Assembly: GCA_026261815.1 (NCBI GenBank) | Contig: JAMPIT010000230.1 | Span: 42,864,501 to 42,928,500 of the forward strand | Direction: 5' to 3' | DNA from: Monarcha castaneiventris obscurior | Lineage: Eukaryota > Chordata > Aves > Passeriformes > Monarchidae | Length of the DNA stretch: 64,000 nucleotides | In this document: positions 1 to 10,591 of the stretch, in pieces | How the letters are laid out: every line of letters begins with the position of its first letter | Numbering within the stretch: position 1 is the stretch's first letter | Made by a program: the position numbers and the translations under genes | The notes under the pieces: generated by a model | Told to the model about the DNA's origin: nothing | The model's database searches: none | Seen by the model: the letters and a program-made list of their open reading frames with translations, nothing else

Positions 1-1223
1 GAATGCTGAGGCTCCATCAGCAGTGGTTGTCACAGTTAGGAGCACCCTGTATGGGCAATTGTATTGGATGTCCCATGGCCATATTACATCTGTCCTCTTT
101 ATTCACACTGTTCCTTCCTGTGACACTTTCACTTGTGTTAGCTCTGGAGAACATATATTGCTATACATGACAATCAGGCACGGGCTACACATGGTGTTAA
201 ACTGATTTATACTGTATTGTAGTACATCTGTCATGTTTATATCACGTGTGGAATTATGATACATAGAGAGGTTACTTCTGCTCTATGTGCAAGCTATTCA
301 GCTATAGTTATTCAGCCATGGATAATACAGAAATATGTTACAATATTAATAGAAATATTGTGTGATCTAACTTAAGATAAGTATTTTCTCCCTGGTGTCT
401 ATCAATATTCAAACAGTTCTGTGAGAGAAGTGAGATATTTCAGTCTGTTTCCATATTTACATACCTTTCCAGGCCCGTAAATATAAGAAGGTGCCTTTCC
501 CATCAGTTCTTGAGACACATACACGAGGGACACAGTCCCTTGCAATATCACAAAGCTTCCTAGGTTAAAAAGTTGAGCTTTTGTAGCAGTTGTTTCTGGT
601 TTTGATAAAACTAGAGATTCATTCTGTTCTGCTCTCTTGTCTCCATGTTGTATACATAAAATTGTCCCACTCTTAATGAAGCAAACTTATTAGGATTGCA
701 AACAATGGTATATGGTTGTGCTCTTATAACTTCAAGACTTTTCTGCCTTTTAGCCCTTTGAAGCAATCTGCTGTTCACAGTGACTGAGTGTATGAACTTC
801 TTCCCCGTGTGAGCTCAGCATAAAGCACTCCAAGGCAGTCAGGCTGCTGCCCTCCAGGTGACTCACTCTGCATGCCAGGCAGTGAGAGCACTGCTGGTCA
901 AAGCTCTCTGCTCTTTGGGACCAGGAATGATCACCCAAACGATGAGGGTTTGGGGTACACACTACTGTCAACACATGCAGCGTGCCAGCAGTGCCATGGC
1001 TGACATGTTAGGGGTGATCTGGTGGAGGATAGATGCCTTTGGTGAGTCGCTTCATGGTGTTGGGGGGTTTGGAGATGGTTCTTACTGGTGTACATGGAAA
1101 CTGGCCGGGGACCCTGGGCCAAAGAAGCGCATCAGGGAGTTGCCTCAAATACACTGAAAATGTGTGGTGTAATCATACCCTGGAAAGCATAAGAGCCACC
1201 CTGTAATCCAGCCTTCTCTTCAC
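1..1223. other. Unique noncoding sequence, no gene seen
   Basis: AT-rich at first and then more balanced. All open frames are under 100 codons and overlap on opposite strands around 750-1157. I recognise no repeat, RNA gene or exon here. Confidence 0.6.
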
Positions 1224-1330
1224 GTGGAGAAAACAGTCACAAGTTCTCCAGGGATGTTGACTCACCTGCTTCCCTGGACAGCCTGTTCCAGTGCTTGGCA
1301 ATCCAGGAAGTTACAGTCTCATTCCCATAG
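1224..1330 (-). mobile_element. CR1 LINE 3'-region relic
   Basis: Around 1250-1310 the sequence follows the reverse complement of a CR1 3' region: a short motif for timely control of 'gatgttgactcacctgctt' type, then 'ccctggacagcctgttcc', then 'agtgcttggcaatcc'. These correspond to the CR1 block that reads, in sense orientation, as an aggregate of 'ggaacaggctgcccaggga' and the following 'ggtggtggagtc'. Only about 100 bases are recognisable and both ends fade into unique sequence. It is therefore a heavily truncated, diverged copy with no coding capacity. The exact subfamily cannot be told by eye. Confidence 0.6.
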
Positions 1331-2661
1331 GATCCACATGCTAACCTACACACACATCTGCACACACACTGCTCCACAGCAGGGCCAGGGTGTTCATGCA
1401 GCTTTTTGTTCCCAGCCAAATATGTGTTCTGCAACCCTTCTCAGGATAGGCTGGTGTGGGCATCCTGTTCACTCTGGGATATTCCAAGGGATGCATGGGG
1501 AGAAGTTTCCCTTCTTGAAACTACTTCACATCACCTTCAAGGCTGCATGGAGTTAAGTTGAGGGAGACACTGGCAGCTGGAGGGACATCATGCTGGAATC
1601 CCTGTCCATGCTTCCTCAACTTTCCCGTCATAATTAGGGTGGGAGGCATAAGGAAAGAGAGCGCAGAGGCTGCAAATCAGCCAGTGAGCTAGGATGCTTT
1701 TCCTTCCTTGGTGCTGAAATGAATGATGCTTAGTCTTCTAGTTAATTTGAAGGGGCCACATCTGGAAGTGCTTTACATGGCCTCAGCCACTGTGGTGTTT
1801 TGCCTGAGTAAGCACCTCAAGATTTAGCCAATAGAGAATGTGCCCTGCATAGCTCATTAAGAACCTAATCGCTCCCCTCTGGGTCAAATTCAAGTGGCTA
1901 TTAAAATCAATGTATTTATTTGCAGCAAGAAGGGCTAAAGAGGTTGTAAGATGTATAGGAAATAATGTTCTGGGAAAATAGCATTGTGGTAACAGTACAA
2001 GAAAGAGCCTGAGCTGGTTTAGATGCATCCTAATCCCCTGCTGCTATTAGATGTTGGGATTTCTGCACCAGGGAAGAGGGAATGCGAAGGGTGTCAGCTA
2101 GAGGAATGATGAAAATATCTCACAGTCAAGTGACAAGAAGCCCGTGGCACATCAAATAGCAGAGAAGGACTATGCAGATAACAGCTGGCTGACAGGGGAA
2201 CCGTTTCCTCTGATTGGAGGCTGTCTCCAAGGAACATGGACTGACTCTTTGCTTACTGACCTTGAAAATGGAAATAATTTCAGAGGCAGCTTTCCCCCAT
2301 TTGCAGAAGTTTAAGCACATTTGTTTCTATCAAATGAATTCGAATGCATGTTGCTGTGACATCACAGGGAAAGGATCATTCCTCATTTATCAGTGTGTCT
2401 GTTTTGGTATAAATGGCAGAGTTGCTTAAAACAATTATTTTTAATGTGTGACTTTCCCTTGTGCAAAATATGTTGAAAGGGGCTGAGGATGGAGCTGAGA
2501 TTGTGAGAAACCAGGGGAGGGAGCATCCTCTGGGCAAATGTCATCTCATACCCAGTAGCTGAGGATGTGCTGGGAGCCGGGAGGGAAGGATGCATTTCAC
2601 AAGAAAAAAGATTCAATTGCAGGAGAATACGAGGACATCCTTGCTTGGCAGTCTGCCTGCT
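1331..2661. other. Unique noncoding sequence
   Basis: Short CA-rich runs occur around 1350-1372 (imperfect cacaca with interruptions). Otherwise I see no repeat family, RNA gene or exon. Open frames reach at most 110 codons and look like chance. Confidence 0.55.
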
Positions 2662-2733
2662 CATGTAAACAGACATGTTTCAAACACAAGTAACTATCAT
2701 GTAAACAGACATGTTTCAAACACAAGTAACTAT
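2662..2733. repeat. Perfect 36-bp tandem duplication (2 copies)
   Basis: Bases 2662-2697 and 2698-2733 are identical. The unit begins catgtaaacagacatg and ends aagtaactat. It is head-to-tail with no spacer and no mismatch, which points to a recent duplication or an assembly artefact. Because 36 is divisible by three, any frame crossing it repeats 12 residues, but I see no reason to think it is translated. Confidence 0.95.
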
Positions 2734-4672
2734 CTCCCTACATGGCCATCTTCAGCCTCCCTTCCCCCTTACTGACAAATCTTGTGGAAGCAAACTCTTC
2801 TCAGAACAAATCACTAGTTTCCTGAATAGTGAACTTTTCTGTTGCAAAGTCAACAAAGTCCTGCAGGAATTCTTGGAAAATCTCCAGAGATGTGCAGAAA
2901 GAAGCCAGTAATTTGTTGTCTATCATGGCATGCTTTCAGACACCCAGAGAGGCTACTGGGAGCTGAGGACGCTCTGCATGTCAGCAAGTCACAGCTCCAC
3001 TGCAGATTTCCTCAACATCATAGAGCTCGGTCATTTTAATTTACTGGCTTATTCCTTATACTCTCATTTCAGTGCTAGCTATCACTGCAAGAGGAAGACA
3101 AGGTGATTGAAGCATCCAGTTTGGTTTATTAAACAGAACTGCTCTCCTCCACTGATGGGGAGGTCACCTTGCAGGTACTATAGGGTAGGAATGGGCACAT
3201 ATTGCTGACTAGCTGCTGGCTCGGCAGGTTTACACTCTAATTTCCCCCACGGTAATTTTCCTGGTTGCTATATCAAGCAGGATTTGCAGATCCACCAGCA
3301 AGGTCCTGATGCTGGACCAGCTGCAATGCAGAGGCTGAAACAGCTTCAGCCAGCTTTGTTCTGAAGTCTTAGGGAAGCTGACCATGGGGCACAAAGTCAG
3401 TGTGGAGGAGTGGCTCCATTTCTTGATTAATGTCTCCACTGCGGTTGCTGGTCATGAAAAACCTCTAAACCTGGCTTCTGTTACCATCAGGAAAATAGAT
3501 CTAGTGGTATGGGTAAACTAGACCTTACTTCCACTTGGCCAGTTTCTTTTGCAAGGAGAAATGAAGCTGACCATGCCTATTGACTTGCTTCTCTCGTGCT
3601 CTTATCCCACAGGCCACGTTTAGCTAGTATCCCAGGTCTAACTCCCTCTTTCTTCCACATTGAATTGCTCCATTTCTACTGCACAGCATTGAAACCAGCA
3701 TGATACCCCCAGCCTGGGGTATCCAAATCCCAATCTCTCATCTGGAGAGGTTTATTTTTGCTATAAGTCACCTGAGGGTGGAAGGTACCATGGGCTGGGG
3801 ATAAGTTCCAGCACGAGGGAACTAATTGAAGCAGAGCTTTGGGAGAGCTGCTGCAAGCAGGGAGCACCCACAAAACAGGTCCCCTTCTGATGCTCCCAGG
3901 GCAATGAGAGAGGGAAGGGAGGTGCAGCTTAGCTACAGCAGCCACATCTGTGCACCAGGGACACTGGAGAAGGAAAGGCTCAGCCAGTAGTGGGAAATGA
4001 TGGATTGACTGCTTCGTTTGTTAGCAACAGAAAGTGGCCTCCCTGAGGCCAGCCACTGCCTGCTCCACAAAACACTGGGGTCTCTCCTCCACCCTGCCCT
4101 GGCAGGCTGCCAGCAGACAAGGTGGGGGGAGAAGTGGGGAGAGGAACACACCACTGTGGGGAAGGAGGTGTATAAATAGTGCCTGTTTGGAAGGCCAGGT
4201 GTGTCCGTCCAACTTGAGCCAAGCATAACAGGAGGCAGCAAGGAGTGCGTCTTCCTCTCCAGACCTGGTTCCTGAAATTCATTTCCTCTTATGTGTTTCT
4301 GTTACTATGGGTGGGTGGATAGGGAGGGAGGAAGGAAGAAAAGAAAGCAAAAATCTTTGGTTTATTCTTGGATCTCACACCCCTGAGTCTTTATTTATTT
4401 ACTTTGTACCTGCTCACTTGTTCATGGCTTGTCCTATGCATGTGTTCTGGCTGAGCCACTCTACGCCCTTGTGTCTGCTGGATGGGGAGTTTTGCTCCAC
4501 TGTCTCCCACTCCACTTCCTCACCCTGTCCATCCCTGCTGCCAGGTGCATGAGCTCCTCTGTCATCCCCATCACTGGACCTTTCACCAAACTGAATCAGC
4601 TCACCTTGGCAGAAGCCTTCTTTCTCTGGGTTAACAAGCCAAACTGGTACAGAGCTACTTCAGACAGGCAAA
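2734..4672. other. Unique noncoding sequence
   Basis: No repeat or gene is recognised. 3930-4290 is relatively GC-rich and open in several overlapping frames on both strands, as expected for a sequence poor in stop triplets. None of the translations resembles a known domain. Confidence 0.55.
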
Positions 4673-4706
4673 GCAGAGAGAGAGAGGGAGAGAGAGCGAG
4701 CGAGAT
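4673..4706. repeat. (GA)n purine tract
   Basis: An imperfect GA run of about 34 bases, interrupted by ggg and by two gcga steps near its 3' end. It is a short simple repeat with no attached element. Confidence 0.85.
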
Positions 4707-6739
4707 AGTAGATTCTTGCAGCAAGAAAGGGGGAAACCATTGGGGGACAAAGAGTTGTCCTGTTTGACTTTGCTATATTGGTTCCCACTTTTGTGCATAA
4801 CTTAACCAGCTCATATCTTGGCACATTGTTGTTTTCCAGGCTCTCAGGAGGCACATCAATTTTGAGCACCACCTCTTCAGCCTGGAACAAAGCTTCAGCT
4901 CCCATGTACTTCAGGCTTTCCACTGCAAAGCTGGCCTCAGACTGAACTCTCTGACAGAGTGTATTTGGCCAGTGATATGGTCATGTTTATGGTCATTCCT
5001 TCTGCCAACTCTTTTAAGAGCATGGGAGGCTGTTATGATGAGCCCCTTGGAAAACAAGGATGTAGCAACAGAGGGTTTCCCTTGTTACCCTGGAGGTAGA
5101 CCCGGATATGACAGGTGCTTTCTCTGGCTGCCTGGTCCCTCCACATAAAGCCAGAGCTCATATCTGCTCACTCCTGGGAAAACACGGACGGCATCAGGCA
5201 CCCTGGCAGCTAAACAGCCGGGTAGGAAACATTGTTTTGCTTACAATGCTCAGGCAGCTGAGCATTGAGCAGCTTGGAGCAGGGGAGCCATCCTGCTCCT
5301 GCCATTGCTCACCCATGGATACGGGACATACGCAGTTGCGAGCACTAGGGACAGGAGGGGTGGGATGGAGGGATGTTGTTGCCAGCAGGGCTAAGGGGCC
5401 AAATCTTTATCCTTGTGGTTGTGTGTTTGCTGACCAGTGTGGCCATCCCACACACAGCCACCTTTGTGGCCGCAGCCCTCGTGCCTGGGTCCCCTTAGGG
5501 TGACTCCACATCACCCCACTGTGTGGGGGAGCACAAGCCCATTGGCTGTAGCTGGGCACTGCCTCCTCCACACCACGTTCCTCTTGCCTCTGGGCGATGG
5601 GGCTTGTTCATGCTGGTAAAAAACCTGCCTTCCCTCCAGTTGAAAGCACTTTTACAGCCTCACTTCCCCTTGATTTGCTCTCCTTTCTCTGCTCTCCCTT
5701 TCCTCCAACTTTCTGAAATGGGAACATTATTTGAAAAACAGGCAGTGCAGAAGGAGGCCGTGCAGCCCCGCGAGCGCCGTGTCAGGCAAAATAAAAACTC
5801 CTGAGGAGGTGCTTCCGAGAGACTTTGAAAGAAACTGGAGCACACATGTTCCTCTTCTCCCTCTGTTTTTGTCACGTCTCTGTAACACAGTGGACATTTT
5901 CCTGTCTGCTCGGCAGGGCTGACAGCATGTTGTCAGGACAGGGCTGTGTCCTAAATAGAAACTCTGCAGGTTCAGAAAGTTCCCTTCCTCTAATTGGAAC
6001 CGACTCACGGAGGTGAAGAAAAGCTGCAAAATTGTTTTAAGCTATGAGCAATTATAACAGCCCTTACAGTGCCAGTGACACTAAGAGGATTTGTACTGGA
6101 TTATACCTAACGTTAACATGATCTAATGCCACATGAATATCACAGCCTGCAGCAGGCCCAGCTCTTGGAGTTGGGTTCCTTGTTCTTCAAAGTCTGCCGG
6201 GATTTGTGGAAGGAGGGGAACAAAGCCACGCTGGCAGAATTTTGGTGCAATGTCATATGTCATTTAAACATCACAAATAGGCAGTGATAAAGTAAAAGCG
6301 GAAGGCAAAATGGGCTTTTTTAAGTTGAGAGAAGTGTAGAGTTGCCTACAATGTAATATAACCTTAACCAGCCAACCTCCTACTATTCAGCATTTGCTCT
6401 GCTGGGGGAGGGACCATAGAGGTCTTGTGATAAGGTAACATGAGGGTGCCACAGTGGCTTCTGTGTCTGGGCCCATGGGGTGACCAAATTGTGAAGCCTT
6501 CTCCTATCTCCAGGCTGCATCATATTGTCTGAGGCAGCTTTTAAAAAGTGTTTCAAAAGAATCCTTCCTTTTATAATGGTATGGAGAGACTTCCACTAGT
6601 GCTGGCAGAAGAAAAAAGGAAACTAATTGGGGTATGCCCTCATATGTAGAGATTTCAGTGAGATGAAGCTGTGGTGGAGCAGCCTGGTAGGGCAGTATGC
6701 AGCAGGTCTTTAGGGGAGGATGGGAGGAAGGGAGCTGAG
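4707..6739. other. Unique noncoding sequence
   Basis: The longest frame is 131 codons (5108-5503 +). It has no recognisable domain and is overlapped by other frames. No interspersed repeat is recognised. Confidence 0.5.
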
Positions 6740-6900
6740 TCTGGGACCTGCTCTGCTACTGACTTGTTCTAGGGCTTGCAGGGAGTTGTTTAATCTCACT
6801 GTAGATCAGTTACTTAACCAGCAGAATTAAAGAATAACATTTTGCTCTGTGGGAAGGGATGAAGAGAAACCTGTACCTGTGTGAGGCACTCAAGCCCTAG
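6740..6900 (+). mobile_element. MIR-like ancient SINE relic
   Basis: The order of blocks matches sense MIR: 'ctctgctactgactt' (MIR: ctgccacttact), then 'gttgtttaatctc' (MIR: caagttacttaacctc), then 'cagttacttaacc', 'agaattaaagaataac' (MIR: aaaatggggataat), and near the end 'gtgaggcactcaa'. Similarity is patchy, with indels, as expected for a very old copy. It could still be chance similarity in part, so confidence is moderate. Confidence 0.45.
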
Positions 6901-8334
6901 AGCAACTGGGGAGGACAAAGATGGAAACCAGGTAAAAGGAAAGGAAGTCATTGAGTGAAAAGAGACACATGCTGACCTTGAAGGTTTTCTTTCTCATCTT
7001 GGATTTTGCTAGTGAAATCAGCAGAGCCAACAAAATTTCTCAACTTAAACTTCAGGTATGGCTGAAGGTCACAGAGTACAGGCTGTTCTTGGGAACTACC
7101 CAAGATCTGCCTTGGAGCAGCAAGGGAGCACCTGATCAAATGGCTGCAAAACTTTTCCATGGCCTAGACTTAATGCATGGTAGAGGGAATTAATAGGGGT
7201 GAAAATGGCTTTATATCCAAAATGGGAAGCCTCTCCCTGCCGGTGCTAGTGAGCTCTGCAGTGTTGAGCTCTGCAGCAGAGGTGAGGAATGAGGCCAAGA
7301 CATCAGAATTACACTGCTGTATGTACTGCCTTTGACTTTGGCCCTGACAGTAGGCTAGGTCAGCCACACTTCGTACCAGCAACACAATTTGACTGATGAA
7401 TGAAAGAGTTTCATATCAGGCCCTTAGGAGATCTTATACCACTAATATATTGCATTTATTTTATGTCAAATAGAAGTATGCCTATGCAATGTTGAATGTC
7501 ATCCACCCCACTGAAATCCTCCCAGGGAGTGGGTTCAGACCCCAAAATGGCATATGACAAATACCAAGCTGCTAGCACATAGGAGTGTGGCTCACACTGT
7601 CTGTTGCTTCCCAGTTCTACAGCCCATCTCACCACAAATTCTATGCACTGCATCAATCCCTGTTAAGCACTCCTCTGAAAGTTTAGCCAAAATGTCAAAA
7701 AAACTATGAGCTAGAATAACCACCAACAGGAAGATGGACTCAATTTAAAAAGTAGTGTGTTACAGAGAGGCAGAAATAGCATAAAAGTTTGGAGATTTCA
7801 ACCTTTGAACCCTCCAGTGGTGAAATAGAATAATGTCTTTTTTAAAATGGTAACAGAGATATCCCATGATGGAGTGATTCCAGGGGAACACCAGCAAATA
7901 TTGTGGGGGACAATATAGGATCATGAGAACAAGAAATATTTTAAGGTTATATTACATTGTAGGCAAATCTACACTTTTCACAACTTATAAAAGCAAACAA
8001 ATAAAAACCCACCCTCTCTGAAATATTGGGGCCGAAAGAGACGCACAATTTACACTGATTTTCAAAAGTCTTGTGGGAGTTGCAGTTTGGGTACTTTATG
8101 CTTTCAATTCTGCTCCATCAATGGCTTCCCAGCCAGGTTTTCATTTCTGCAATGCAACCTGAAGATCCTCAGGAAGCCGGAAAAGGACCATTACAGTGAG
8201 GAGACAAAGAATGGAGGGGAGTCATGGAGTTGAGCAAAACCGTGGGAGATGAGATGTGTTGGAAGACATGCCACCACCTCCTCGGTGGAGGGATGAATTT
8301 GACCCACTGTGAAGTTTCTCAGAACTAGTGCTAA
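6901..8334. other. Unique noncoding sequence
   Basis: A small direct repeat of gagctctgcag occurs at about 7250-7275. No gene, RNA or interspersed repeat is recognised. Confidence 0.5.
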
Positions 8335-8400
8335 TATCCTGCTCTTGCAGTACTTAGGCAGCAATTATCACCTATAAAACAGGTGATAATGTAGATTTTC
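8335..8400 (+). repeat. 10-bp perfect inverted repeat in a possible MIR remnant
   Basis: ATTATCACCT (8364-8373) is exactly complementary to AGGTGATAAT (8381-8390) across a 7-base loop. The same bases resemble the MIR block 'catctgtaaaatggggataat', so the hairpin may simply be how this MIR copy has drifted. The inverted repeat itself is certain; the MIR assignment is weak. Confidence 0.6.
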
Positions 8401-10531
8401 ACATTCAGAGGGCCAGCTGCCAAGCTGGTAGAAATGGGTGGACTCTTGGCTCCACTAGAACTAGAGTGGTTCATGCCAGATGAAAATACTCTCCAGAATT
8501 TTTAAGACACCAATTAATCTTAAAATCAAAATAAAGAGAAGAAAGAGTGCACATTGATCCCTTCACTTGAAGAGGAAATTTAAATTTGGAGATGTCTGAA
8601 GTTCCAGCTGATGAATTATTGAGCTGTGAGAGGCCAGTAGCATGCAGCAGCACACACTGGCCTTTTTATAATATCCACCAAAAAAGTATTTCAGGAAAAA
8701 AAACTGATGGAAAATTAAGGTGACCTGGCAGAATATAGCAGCTAGTTTTCTGCCTGTGCCCTTCCATCTTGGCAAGATACTGTTTTCCTTCATTCAGTGA
8801 AATACTCAGATTGGTACAATACTGCTTTTTAAAATAGGGCCCCAAAGATACGATCTACTAATGTCTAAGAGGAAAAAAAATAAACCAGTTTGGGATTTTA
8901 AAGTGTCAAGAATTTTTTTTTGTACAGGTACAGAGAGCTGCCAGGTCAAAGAGCTGCCTTTCTGTAACCATTGTACAGCATACATTTCCCCAGTAACACA
9001 CCAGCTGTTAGTTGAACCTTATAGCAAGGAATCAATAAAGTCAAGGCAATTTCCTTAACATGCCATCTGTAGGAGATTATGGAAGGGAGGTGGGAAAAGG
9101 GTTTTCCTTAGTGGCTAGTGCTTTACTAAGGTTCAAATGAGGCAATATATAGTAAAATAAATTCAATCTGTATTTTCTCTTCTTTCAATTTTAGAGGGGA
9201 CTAAATGAAATGGAACTGTGTTGATTCTATCCGGTTCAGTATATCTTCACTTTCTAATGACCAAGGTCATTTTTACCTTCATGAAAAAGAAGCCTAATAT
9301 AAAATACTCAGACTGAATAAACACACATTCACACTTTTTCAAAAGCCAGGTAGATGAGTGATATATTGTGTAATTCATTTCATGGCACACTGCTGAATGT
9401 TTTTTTATAGATAGTGTTTAACCTTGCCAATTTTGCTCTGAGATAATCACTCCTTTGAGGATAAAATCTCACATTTAACATTAGAAGAAGAAAGAACCCC
9501 CCACGCGCCAAAATCTGCAGTATACAACAAATAACAGGGAAGTTACTTAGCCAGAAAGATAACGATTAGAGCAGTTTTCACTGCTGACTCTGTGATTAGC
9601 TGGTGGTTGTTATAATATTAATCAGAAATACAGTGATAACTGCTTAGACTAGGTTTTGATACAGCCAGTGAGCAATGACAAAATGCTTAGACATCTTACA
9701 ATAATGTATTTCTGCCCCGACTAATGGAAGCGGCAAATAGATTCATAAAAATCCCCTATATTTAGCACTGGCGCTATTCTCGGAGTGCGGGAGCTTTGTT
9801 TGTGTTTCTCTGGAGTTTATGATCAGGAATATTAATAGTGCCCGGGTCTCAGGGAAAGGATGCAAACCCTGGAAGATGCCTCTGAAACCCCCGAGGGAGG
9901 GGCATGAATGGCAGAAGTCTGCAGGGTCAACGCAGTGTCTATTTGCTCTGTGCGCCCCGACGCTGCCCTGGAGACTGCTTTTGAGAGAGGAACAGTGCAG
10001 AAGGTCAATGCAAAGTGAATTTTTACCTGAAGGGAGGAAAATATACGTATAAGCCCAGATTCATGCTATTGTGCTGTAGGCATGTAGCTGAGGTGGCTAA
10101 GTTTGGAGTGCTGTCAGCCCTTGGTTCCCATTATAGTCAAGGCAGGCACCCCCTGAGGGCACCTCAGCCCACCTGTGATGTGAATCACCCTCAGGAGAGC
10201 CCGTGTTTCACCCCAGCGGTTGCAAACCAAGTGCCTGACGTGCTGTGAGATGAATCCTGGCCCTGACATGTGAGCATGGGACAAGCTGGCTTTGGTTGAA
10301 AGCCTCCAGCCAAGAAAGAGCCAAACATATATCAAATGCTCATCTCAGTTACTTCAATGAAAGATTTCATTAACTTTTATACATATTTCACTCTTGCCTC
10401 CACCCTTCCCTTTCAGGCACATGCTTGGGGCCATTACTGAAAGCAGTGTTGATTAGGTAAGACCCTGTCCTTACAGCATTTCCAATTCAACCAGAAACAA
10501 GCAGTACTGGGATTCTCGGAGGAGCTTGACT
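8401..10531. other. Unique AT-rich noncoding sequence
   Basis: No gene is recognised. The part around 9580-9790 is complex, non-repetitive and changes from AT-rich to a short CG-containing stretch near 9770-9795. It contains a MEF2-type decamer CTATATTTAG at 9756-9765. Such a decamer is expected a few times by chance in 64 kb, so I do not call it a site. Confidence 0.5.
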
Positions 10532-10591
10532 CTTCCTCTGAGGTTCCTCTGAAGGTTCCTCTGAACCTTCTTCTGAGGTTTTCACCTCAGA
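10532..10591. repeat. 12-bp short tandem repeat ending in an 8-bp hairpin
   Basis: About four degenerate copies of ttcctctgaagg lie between 10532 and 10580. The last copy continues into TCTGAGGT (10572-10579), loop TTTC, ACCTCAGA (10584-10591), a perfect 8-bp stem with a 4-base loop. No function is implied by the sequence. Confidence 0.75.

Noticed and set aside
9756..9765. MEF2-type decamer CTATATTTAG (and CTATTTTTAG at 43331-43340)
   Set aside because: Degenerate AT-rich decamers of this type are expected several times in 64 kb; no supporting context.
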